Assembly (NCBI GenBank): GCA_018054895.1
Contig: JAGPIQ010000007.1
Coordinates: forward strand, 1 to 40,275
Direction of reading: 5' to 3'
DNA: 40,275 nucleotides
DNA from: Lutibacter sp.
Lineage (GTDB): Bacteria > Bacteroidota > Bacteroidia > Flavobacteriales > Flavobacteriaceae
The notes under the pieces are model-generated. The model saw only the letters and a program-made list of their open reading frames with translations. It had not been told where the DNA came from and made no database searches. Positions 31,914 to 38,830 of the stretch are shown here, piece by piece; position 1 is the first letter of the stretch, and the number at the start of each line of letters is the position of its first letter. Position numbers and translations under genes: made by a program.

Positions 31914-32483
31914 TTAATTTTTAAAATTAATACTCCAAATCCCTCTTAAATCGCCTTCCGAATATCCGACTGCTTTGTCATTCGGGTATAATGATTTTAT
32001 AATGGAATCTGTTTTTACACTTACTGTTTCATTCACTTTTCCATGACAGACCAAACAATTTGCTTTCAAAATAATAGGCGCATAAAAATGTTTTTTATTA
32101 TCAGCATCTAATTCTACAATCGGCTTCAATTCTTTCTTTTCTGAAATCAATTTTTGATATTCACTCATAACTTCCAGCTCTCTCTTTGAGGGAGCATTTT
32201 GTTCATTTCGCACATTTATTGAAGTCCTTTTTATAGTAGCCTCATATTTTGCGGATAATTCATCCGAAATTGGCATTGCCTTTTCATTACAAAAAGGAAT
32301 TGCTTGTGCTGGACCACCAGCTTTCATTTGTTCCATAAGTTGCGTACTTAAAGCCAAAAAAGAAGCCTCCGCAATTTCTTTTCCTTTTAAGGTGTAGGCT
32401 TGCTTATCCTTTTCTGAAATAGCAGAAGAACATGAGCTAAGCGCCACAAGCACAACCAATACTATTGTTAATTTTTGAATCAT
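31914..32483 (-). CDS. DUF3365 haem-binding lipoprotein
   Basis: 189 residues from ATG at 32483. This ATG overlaps the upstream rhodanese stop (TAATG), which fixes the start and suggests translational coupling; an upstream ATG 11 codons earlier is inside the rhodanese gene. A lipoprotein signal ends with LSSC (Cys 18). The DUF3365 body follows, with AIPFCNEKA and a c-type haem motif CLVCH near residue 148, then GDLRGIWSINF at the end. DUF3365 proteins resemble the Tll0287 haem sensor fold. Here it is placed between a periplasmic rhodanese and the sulfide:quinone oxidoreductase, so redox sensing or electron transfer in sulfur oxidation is plausible but inferred. Confidence 0.88.
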   Translation of the reverse strand: MIQKLTIVLVVLVALSSCSSAISEKDKQAYTLKGKEIAEASFLALSTQLMEQMKAGGPAQAIPFCNEKAMPISDELSAKYEATIKRTSINVRNEQNAPSKRELEVMSEYQKLISEKKELKPIVELDADNKKHFYAPIILKANCLVCHGKVNETVSVKTDSIIKSLYPNDKAVGYSEGDLRGIWSINFKN

Positions 32484-32890
32484 TATCTTTTTATTTGAAA
32501 ATTTCCTCTCGTCCAATTTATCATACCACCTTGTAAATCAATAATTTCAACAAACCCCAATTTTGCTAATTTAGCACTTGCGGAAGATGACCTACTACCT
32601 GATCTACAATATAAATACACTGGTTTTGACTTATCTAATGTGCCTATTTTTTCCATAAAATCACTATCGAAATAATTAATATTAACCGCACCTTCAATAT
32701 ATCCTGATTGAAATTCACCAGGTGTTCGAATATCTACAATAGTTTGATTTTTAGACATTTCTAAAAATTCCTTTGGAGCTGCTTCTTTAATAGCTGATTT
32801 TTCTTGTTCATTTAATGGTGGTTTTTGATTACAAGCTACACTAAAAAATAGCAACAATGCAACAAAACTCATTTCAATTTTTAAATTCAT
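32483..32890 (-). CDS. Rhodanese-like lipoprotein
   Basis: 135 residues from ATG at 32890; an in-frame start ten codons upstream (32920) overlaps the promoter box and is less likely. An N-terminal signal with Cys 20 (FFSVAC) suggests a lipoprotein, although the lipobox is weak. A single rhodanese domain follows: IVDIRTPGEFQSGYIEGAVNI, then the active-site loop YCRSGSRS with Cys 95, then GFVEIIDLQGGMINW. It would move sulfane sulfur between carriers on the periplasmic side of a membrane. It is the first gene of the rhodanese-DUF3365-SQR operon. Its promoter carries a -7 box at 32908-32915 and an operator at 32938-32951, giving a very short leader. Confidence 0.9.
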   Translation of the reverse strand: MNLKIEMSFVALLLFFSVACNQKPPLNEQEKSAIKEAAPKEFLEMSKNQTIVDIRTPGEFQSGYIEGAVNINYFDSDFMEKIGTLDKSKPVYLYCRSGSRSSSASAKLAKLGFVEIIDLQGGMINWTRGNFQIKR

Positions 32891-32907
32891 ATGTTTTTGA
32901 TTTTCAC

Positions 32908-32951
32908 CAAAGATATTCAACCAACCCTTGGCTAGAAGTAACTAAAGTTAC
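32908..32951 (-). promoter_or_regulatory. Promoter with Crp/Fnr-like operator, rhodanese-DUF3365-SQR operon
   Basis: The -7 box TATCTTTG (32908-32915, minus strand) matches TAnnTTTG. A perfect palindrome GTAAC-N4-GTTAC lies at 32938-32951, 22 bp upstream of the box, so its centre is near -40. No -33 TTTG is present, as expected for an activator-dependent promoter. The same arrangement occurs at two other promoters of this locus. Confidence 0.75.
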
Positions 32952-33123
32952 GAAATATTTTGGTTAGATACAACGTTGAAAAATAATGATATTTTAATGA
33001 GTCCTAATGGTAATTAAGCGGAATCAAAACCAACTATTTAGTTTTAAAATTAGTACTGTAAAGTACACTTTAACTCCGCTCAGTGACCAAATTTATATTA
33101 TTCCAGCCTCCAAAGCTTAACTT
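32952..33123. other. Gap between CstB-like gene and rhodanese promoter
   Basis: No gene seen. A loose inverted repeat (AGCGGA near 33017 and TCCGCT near 33074) and a GTAC-N6-GTAC element lie downstream of the CstB-like stop. Neither has a T-tract, so no terminator can be claimed. Confidence 0.4.
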
Positions 33124-34539
33124 CTACAAAAACGTAGTTGGACATACATAATCCGTTAAAGAAACACCTGTGTCTTTTATATCATTAAAACCACCTTCAA
33201 TATTCGTAACATTTTCAATACCGTAACTTTTTAAAATAGTGGCAGCCATTAAGGAACGATACCCTCCAGCGCAATGCACATAATACTTTTTATTACTATC
33301 TAAAGCTGCAATATTTGCATGTATGGTATCTAAAGGATAATTCTCAACTCCAACAACGTGTTCCGATAAATATTCCGATTCTTTCCGAACATCCAACACA
33401 TTGCTTAATTCACCTTTTAAAAACTGTTTTGCAAATTGTGGTGCTGAAACTGAATTTACCCGCTCTACCTGAAACCCAGCGGCTACCCATGCGTGCATTC
33501 CTCCACGTAAAAACCCGACCACGTTATCATATCCAACTCGTGAAAATCGTGTAACAATTTCGTGCTCTCTTCCGCCTTCAGCAATAAAAATTATTTTTTG
33601 CTGAATATCTTTCACCAAAGTTCCTACCCATGGTGCAAACTCACCATCCGCACCAATATACCAAGCATTTGGCACAGTTCCTTCTTGTAAAACGGCAGTC
33701 ACCGTGCGTGTATCTATTACTAATACATCCTTTTGCGCTGCCATTTCATGAAATGTTGCAGCATCTAAAGGTGTTGTTCCTTTTTCTAAAATGGTATCAA
33801 TAGGCGTATTAATTCCTTTATTCATTCTTACATTATTCGGAAAATATTGCGGCGCTGGCATTAAACCTGTCAACACTTCTTTTATAAATTCCTCTTTGCT
33901 CATATCAGCACGTAAGGCATAATTTGTTTTCTTTTGATTTCCAAGGGTGTCAAAAGTTTCCTTACTCATTTTTTTACCACAAGCTGAACCTGCTCCATGA
34001 TTTGGATATACAATAATATCATCCGGCAATGTCATTATTTTAGTTCGAAGTGAATCGTATAAATGAGCTGCTAAATCGGCTTCTGTTACATCAGATTTTA
34101 CTGCTAAATCAGGTCTTCCAACATCACCAATAAACAAACAATCACCTGTAAATACGTATGGTTTTTTTCCATTTTCATCAATCAACACATACGATGAAGA
34201 TTCCATAGTATGCCCTGGCGTATGAATTAATTGCAAGGTTACATTTCCAATTTTAAATTCTTCGCCATCTGTTGCTTGGTGAATCTCATAATTAGGATCC
34301 GCATTAGGACCAAATACAATGGTTGCACCTGTTTTTTTAGCTAAGTCTACTTGACCAGACACAAAATCCGCATGAAAATGTGTTAAAAACACATATTTAA
34401 TGGTTGCTCCATCCGCTTTTGCCATTTGAATATAAGGTTCCGTTTCACGCAATGGATCAATAATGGCAGCTTCTCCATTGGATTCTATATAATAGGCCAT
34501 TTCCGCCAAACAGCTTGTAAATAATTGCTCTACTTTCAT
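33124..34539 (-). CDS. CstB-like persulfide dioxygenase / pseudo-rhodanese / rhodanese fusion
   Basis: 471 residues in three parts. Residues 1-215 form a metallo-beta-lactamase fold of the persulfide dioxygenase type, with THFHAD (H54, H56, D58), HTPGH (H110) and TGDCLF (D133) supplying the likely mono-iron ligands. The His that usually follows HxHxD is Phe here, which fits the mono-iron group. Residues about 260-360 form a rhodanese fold whose active-site loop reads AEGGREHE with no Cys, so it should be inactive. Residues about 365-462 form a second rhodanese with CAGGYRS (Cys 423). This order matches staphylococcal CstB, which turns persulfides into thiosulfate. It has its own promoter and operator about 120-165 bp upstream. 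Confidence 0.92.
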   Translation of the reverse strand: MKVEQLFTSCLAEMAYYIESNGEAAIIDPLRETEPYIQMAKADGATIKYVFLTHFHADFVSGQVDLAKKTGATIVFGPNADPNYEIHQATDGEEFKIGNVTLQLIHTPGHTMESSSYVLIDENGKKPYVFTGDCLFIGDVGRPDLAVKSDVTEADLAAHLYDSLRTKIMTLPDDIIVYPNHGAGSACGKKMSKETFDTLGNQKKTNYALRADMSKEEFIKEVLTGLMPAPQYFPNNVRMNKGINTPIDTILEKGTTPLDAATFHEMAAQKDVLVIDTRTVTAVLQEGTVPNAWYIGADGEFAPWVGTLVKDIQQKIIFIAEGGREHEIVTRFSRVGYDNVVGFLRGGMHAWVAAGFQVERVNSVSAPQFAKQFLKGELSNVLDVRKESEYLSEHVVGVENYPLDTIHANIAALDSNKKYYVHCAGGYRSLMAATILKSYGIENVTNIEGGFNDIKDTGVSLTDYVCPTTFL

Positions 34540-34727
34540 ATGTTGAAGTTTATTGTTTTTTATGAATCATACGTAATTTACATTTTAAAATTGGTATTTT
34601 CAACCAATACTCAACAATGTTTATTCTATGACTTTTCTTATTGAAAAATTGACTAAGATACTCAAAGCTACAGCTAAATGCCTGATTAAACGTAACTAAT
34701 GTTACTGTTTTTCAGTTTTAAAAAACA
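34540..34727 (-). promoter_or_regulatory. Promoter region with Crp/Fnr-like operator, CstB-like gene
   Basis: The minus-strand -7 box TAGCTTTG (34663-34670) matches TAnnTTTG. The palindrome GTAAC-TAAT-GTTAC (34692-34705) is perfect and lies 21 bp upstream of the box. The predicted transcript has a leader of about 120 nt. No gene lies between the transporter stop (34728) and the fusion start (34539). Confidence 0.75.
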
Positions 34728-36449
34728 CTAAAATTCGTTAAAAATGCAGGCTTTACATGATTCACAAATAGATATATCTAATTTTTTGCAAATGGTTTTT
34801 GTAGCAATATCCATTTCTTTAAAGAAATGTTCAGCCCCAATTTCTTCTATAAAACCACCATTCTTTAACACATCTTGACTAATAATTTTCAAGCCGACAA
34901 AATAAATACCTCCACCTCTACTCTGCCATTTTTTAACTTCTTTTGTCAACCATTCTGCTCCTGCTAGATCAATAAAGTTAATACCATTTGCCATAATTAA
35001 CAAATGTTTCGGTTCTTGAATTTCATATAATTCAGAAAAATAGTTAGAAATTCCTTCTACAGCACCAAAATAAATAGAACCATCAATACGAATGACTTTT
35101 ATTTGAGAACATTCTTTTGTGGCAGTATCTCTAATTACATTCAGCATTAAACCACCTTCACTTTTACCAAGAACTGCAATATTTGGCTTCGACGTTTTTT
35201 CTAAATAGAAAAATAACGAAAATAAAATACCTGCAAACAATGCCAATTCTAACGTCAAAAATAATGTACCTATTATGGTAACAAACAGCACTATAAATTC
35301 CTTTTTACTACTTTTTACGATGCGTTTAATTTGTTGAAAATCAATTAAATTATACCCTACCAATACAATAATTCCACCCATTACTGGTTTCGGCAAAAAC
35401 GAAGCGTACTGCGCAAAAAACAATACTACCAACATTAACCCAAGTCCTGATATAATTGCTGACAAAGGTGTTTTAGCTCCTATTTGATAGTTGATAGCAG
35501 AACGAGAAAATGACCCTGAACTTGTATATGATGAAAAGAAACTAGAAATAACATTTGCCAAACCTTGGCCTATAAATTCTTGATTGCTATCTAATTTTTG
35601 ATTCGTTTTCATAGCAATAACACGCGAAATGGAAACAGCTTCCACCAAACCTAACAATGCAATTGTTGCAGCACCAGCAGTTAAACTACCCATAGTATTA
35701 AAGTCGAAATCTGGAATTTTAAACGGTGGTAAATTAGAAGGTACATGCCCCACGGTTTCTATACCATGCAAAGAACCCTGTAAAATAAGTGTTAATATTG
35801 TTCCTAACAACAAAGCTAAAATCATATACAATTTTGAAAAAAATCGAATATTTTTAAATAGCGCAGCTGCTAATAACGTAAATAGCGCCACCCCTAAAAC
35901 ATATACATTGGTCTCTAGAATATGTTGAATTGAATATATAATAATTTCTAAAAATGAGCTTCCTTGCGGAATATCAATTCCTAAAACGTATTTCACTTGT
36001 TTAAAAGCAATGAGTACGCCTGCTCCTGCGGCAAAACCAATAACGACTGAATGAGATACAAAGTTGACTAACTTTCCCATTTTAATTAAACCCATCACTA
36101 ATTTAAATACACCTGCCATAAATGACACTAAAATAGCTAAAGAAATAAAGGCTTCTAATTCGGTTTCAGGGTTGGCAAATTTGCTAATAACGGCATAAAT
36201 TACAATAGAACTTGTAGTCGTTGGCCCTGTCATTAAGTGATAAGATGACCCGAATAAAGCCGCAATAATAGGCGTTATCATAGCCGTATAAAACCCATAA
36301 ATAGGTGGTAAACCAGCAATCATAGCAAAGGCAACAGCCTGTGGAATCATAATAATAGTGCCTGTTAGCCCAGCCAACAAATCGTCTTTCCACGAATTTT
36401 TAACTAAGGGCAACCAGACTAAAAAAGGAAATATTTTTTTTAAACTCAT
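34728..36449 (-). CDS. SulP-family anion transporter with STAS domain and Cys-rich tail
   Basis: 573 residues. The membrane part (about 1-410) begins with PFLVWLP...DLLAGLTGTIIMIPQAVAFAMIAGLPPIYG, the SulP signature, and contains SFSRSAINYQIGAKTPL. A STAS domain covers about 430-545 (VIRIDGSIYFGAVEGI..., LLIMANGINFIDLAGAEWL). SulP proteins move sulfate, bicarbonate or similar anions across the inner membrane. The last 20 residues contain Cys 554 and a CxxCxxC set (562, 565, 568), which is unusual for the family. Next to sulfide-oxidation genes, export of sulfite, sulfate or thiosulfate, or uptake of a sulfur anion, is plausible. The direction and substrate are inferred. It starts the locus with its own promoter at 36482-36524. 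Confidence 0.92.
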   Translation of the reverse strand: MSLKKIFPFLVWLPLVKNSWKDDLLAGLTGTIIMIPQAVAFAMIAGLPPIYGFYTAMITPIIAALFGSSYHLMTGPTTTSSIVIYAVISKFANPETELEAFISLAILVSFMAGVFKLVMGLIKMGKLVNFVSHSVVIGFAAGAGVLIAFKQVKYVLGIDIPQGSSFLEIIIYSIQHILETNVYVLGVALFTLLAAALFKNIRFFSKLYMILALLLGTILTLILQGSLHGIETVGHVPSNLPPFKIPDFDFNTMGSLTAGAATIALLGLVEAVSISRVIAMKTNQKLDSNQEFIGQGLANVISSFFSSYTSSGSFSRSAINYQIGAKTPLSAIISGLGLMLVVLFFAQYASFLPKPVMGGIIVLVGYNLIDFQQIKRIVKSSKKEFIVLFVTIIGTLFLTLELALFAGILFSLFFYLEKTSKPNIAVLGKSEGGLMLNVIRDTATKECSQIKVIRIDGSIYFGAVEGISNYFSELYEIQEPKHLLIMANGINFIDLAGAEWLTKEVKKWQSRGGGIYFVGLKIISQDVLKNGGFIEEIGAEHFFKEMDIATKTICKKLDISICESCKACIFNEF

Positions 36450-36481
36450 ATTTAATTTGAGTTAACTAATTAGCGTAGTAA

Positions 36482-36524
36482 CAAATGTACCACCTTAAAT
36501 TTCCAGCAACGTAATGAATGTTAC
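36482..36524 (-). promoter_or_regulatory. Promoter with Crp/Fnr-like operator, SulP gene
   Basis: The -7 box TACATTTG (36482-36489, minus strand) matches TAnnTTTG, with a partial -33 (GTTG, 36507-36510) 17 bp upstream. A palindrome with one mismatch (plus strand GTAAT-GAAT-GTTAC, 36511-36524) lies 21 bp upstream of the box. The whole element fits between the ruvB stop and the transporter start at 36449. Confidence 0.75.
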
Positions 36525-36529
36525 GAATA

Positions 36530-37552
36530 TTAAAATAACTCGCCTTGGCTTAAACCTTTAACTCTACCCAAATGTTTATAGGCTCGTTCTGTAACTTCTC
36601 TTCCACGAGGTGTACGCATAATAAATCCTTCTTGAATTAAAAAGGGTTCATACACTTCTTCAATAGTTTCCGAATTTTCACCAACAGCCGTTGCTAAGGT
36701 ACTAATACCTACAGGGCCACCTTTAAACTTATCGATAATGGTTGTCAAAATTTTATTATCCATTTCATCCAAACCATGGGCATCTACATGTAACGCCTCC
36801 AAGGCATATTTGGCAATTTCAATGGTTATATTTCCATTTCCTTTTATTTGAGCAAAATCTCGCACTCTACGTAACAAAGCATTGGCAATACGAGGTGTTC
36901 CCCTACTTCTACCTGCAATTTCAATAGCAGCTTCCATAGAAATGGCAACTCTTAAAATAACGGCACTACGCTGAACAATAGTGGTTAATAACTCGGTATT
37001 GTAATATTGTAATCGGCAACTAATTCCAAAACGCGCACGCATTGGAGCAGTTAGTAATCCTGAACGAGTGGTGGCACCAATTAAGGTGAAAGGCTCTAAA
37101 TCTATTTGAACGGTTCGTGCATTTGGACCCGACTCAATCATAATATCAATTCGGTAATCTTCCATGGCAGAATATAAATACTCCTCCACAATAGGGCTTA
37201 ATCGATGAATTTCATCAATAAAAAGCACATCACGCTCACTTAAATTGGTTAATAAACCTGCTAAATCACCTGGTTTATCCAACACAGGACCTGAGGTAAT
37301 TTTTAACCCCACTTCCAACTCGTTAGCTAGAATATGCGCCAAAGTTGTTTTTCCCAATCCTGGAGGCCCGTGAAATAACGTATGATCTAAAGCTTCGCCA
37401 CGTTGGTTGGCGGCTTCAACAAATATTTTTAAGTTTTCCAATACTTGCTCCTGACCCGTAAAGTCGCTAAAGGAAAGCGGACGTAATTTTTTTTCAACAT
37501 CCATTTCCTCCGAAGAGTAATGTTCTTTATCAGGATTCAAGTTTTCATTCAT
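36530..37552 (-). CDS. ruvB: Holliday junction branch migration ATPase RuvB
   Basis: 340 residues. RuvB is the hexameric motor that, with RuvA, drives Holliday-junction migration in recombination and repair. Walker A is GPPGLGKT (62-69), Walker B is DEIHR (113-117), and sensor 1 is GATTRSGLL with the following MRARFGI. The C-terminal winged helix has [15 protein letters not shown] and the closing [20 protein letters not shown] -7-like box TATCTTTG (37558-37565) with GTTG 16 bp upstream ends only 5 bp before the ATG at 37552. The mRNA may therefore be leaderless, or translation may begin at Met 17 (37504). Confidence 0.97.
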   Translation of the reverse strand: MNENLNPDKEHYSSEEMDVEKKLRPLSFSDFTGQEQVLENLKIFVEAANQRGEALDHTLFHGPPGLGKTTLAHILANELEVGLKITSGPVLDKPGDLAGLLTNLSERDVLFIDEIHRLSPIVEEYLYSAMEDYRIDIMIESGPNARTVQIDLEPFTLIGATTRSGLLTAPMRARFGISCRLQYYNTELLTTIVQRSAVILRVAISMEAAIEIAGRSRGTPRIANALLRRVRDFAQIKGNGNITIEIAKYALEALHVDAHGLDEMDNKILTTIIDKFKGGPVGISTLATAVGENSETIEEVYEPFLIQEGFIMRTPRGREVTERAYKHLGRVKGLSQGELF

Positions 37553-37557
37553 AAAAA

Positions 37558-37585
37558 CAAAGATAGCAGAAATATAATTTCCAAC
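37558..37585 (-). promoter_or_regulatory. Putative ruvB promoter
   Basis: On the minus strand GTTG (37582-37585), a 16-bp spacer and TATCTTTG (37558-37565) match the Bacteroidota -33/-7 pattern, with one base off at -33. Transcription would begin at or within a few bases of the ruvB ATG. Confidence 0.5.
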
Positions 37586-37882
37586 GAACTATTTTCTTTT
37601 TGGTTTTTAGTTTTTGGTTGCGCTCAGTTTGACATTATTATTCATTTTTATTTATTAATTGTAGGTTGAATAAAGCTTAGTCAATGTTTCATCTATAAAC
37701 TTTGAAACTTTTTTAATAAAATTACCGCATCCTCATAATTAATAGTTCTTTTTAAAAAGTTATCATACGTTTTTATTTATATTTGGTGAATAGCTTTTTA
37801 TCAGCTATTAAAAAAATTGCGAACCAAAAAATTGCGTATATCTGGACTATAATGACTGATGTGAGGTTGTTGTTGTTTTGGT
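37566..37882. other. Intergenic region upstream of mrr with hairpin and direct repeats
   Basis: No gene seen. A plus-strand -7-like box TATATTTG lies at 37778-37785. Just after it, AATAGCT/AGCTATT forms a 7-bp hairpin (37789-37809), followed by two exact 11-bp direct repeats AAAAAATTGCG (37811-37821 and 37826-37836). This could be a regulated promoter for the restriction gene, though no -33 element is clear. Confidence 0.5.
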
Positions 37883-37921
37883 GTGCGAAAAATAATGAGA
37901 CTCAACGAGAACATAAAAAAA

Positions 37922-38806
37922 ATGACAAATAACGAAATACCAAAATTTCATGAAACATTCAATCCAATCCTTGAAACACTAAAAGATGGAGAGATTTTGC
38001 ATTCTCGAGAAATGATAAAATTAGTAATTGATAATTTCTATGCTCACTTGGATAACAAATTGCTTGAGCAAAAAACCAAAAGTGGAGACATTCTAATATC
38101 TAATAGAATTGCATGGGGGAAATCTTATCTAAAAAAAGGTGGGTTTATTGAATTCCCAAAAAGAGGAATGGTGAAAATTACGGAAAAAGGATTGAAATCT
38201 GTAAAAGCTAAACTCAATTTAAAAGATGTTGAAAATGCAGATAATTACCTAAATTTCTATACTCATGAAAAAGATAAAAACACTTCCTTAATAGAAAATA
38301 TTGAAAACTCGACACCACAAGATTTAATAGATGAAGGTTTTTCATTAATTGAAAATGAAGTAAAAACAGAATTATTAGAAAAGCTAAAAGGAATAGACCC
38401 TTATTATTTTGAAAAAGTTATTCTAATATTATTGAACAAAATGGGGTATGGTGATTTTATTGAAACTTCAAAATCTGGTGATGGTGGAATTGATGGTATC
38501 ATTAATGAAGATAAATTAGGGCTAGATAAAATTTATATTCAAGCAAAGAGATATGGAGGAAGTAAAGTTAGGGAAACAGAAATAAGAAATTTCATTGGAG
38601 CAATGAGTGGAGATACGAATAAAGGCATATTCGTAACCACCTCGACCTTTCATGAAGGAGCTATAAAAAAAGCAAATGATGCTCGCCATACTATAATTTT
38701 AATTGATGGAGAAAAATTAGTTGATTTACTTCATGAGTTTAATGTTGGTGTTCAGATAAAATCCACTTACGAAGTTAAAGAATTGGATTTGGATTTTTTT
38801 GATTGA
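37922..38806 (+). CDS. Mrr-type restriction endonuclease (type IV, modified DNA)
   Basis: 294 residues from ATG at 37922 (start codons at 37883 GTG and 37895 ATG would add 13 or 9 residues; MTNNEIPKFHE best fits the Mrr start). An N-terminal winged-helix Mrr_N domain (about residues 5-95) has LKDGEILHSREM and ISNRIAWGKSYLKKGGFIEFPKRG. The C-terminal catalytic domain (about 155-280) has YYFEKVILILLNKMGY, then GDGGIDG and YIQAKRY, forming the D...QxK nuclease centre, and GIFVTTSTFHEGA. Mrr enzymes cut methylated foreign DNA. No methyltransferase lies nearby, as expected for type IV. It stands alone, convergent with the TonB receptor to its right. This isolation suggests an accessory gene. Confidence 0.92.
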   Translation: MTNNEIPKFHETFNPILETLKDGEILHSREMIKLVIDNFYAHLDNKLLEQKTKSGDILISNRIAWGKSYLKKGGFIEFPKRGMVKITEKGLKSVKAKLNLKDVENADNYLNFYTHEKDKNTSLIENIENSTPQDLIDEGFSLIENEVKTELLEKLKGIDPYYFEKVILILLNKMGYGDFIETSKSGDGGIDGIINEDKLGLDKIYIQAKRYGGSKVRETEIRNFIGAMSGDTNKGIFVTTSTFHEGAIKKANDARHTIILIDGEKLVDLLHEFNVGVQIKSTYEVKELDLDFFD

Positions 38807-38830
38807 AAATTCATATTCAATCCACTTAAA

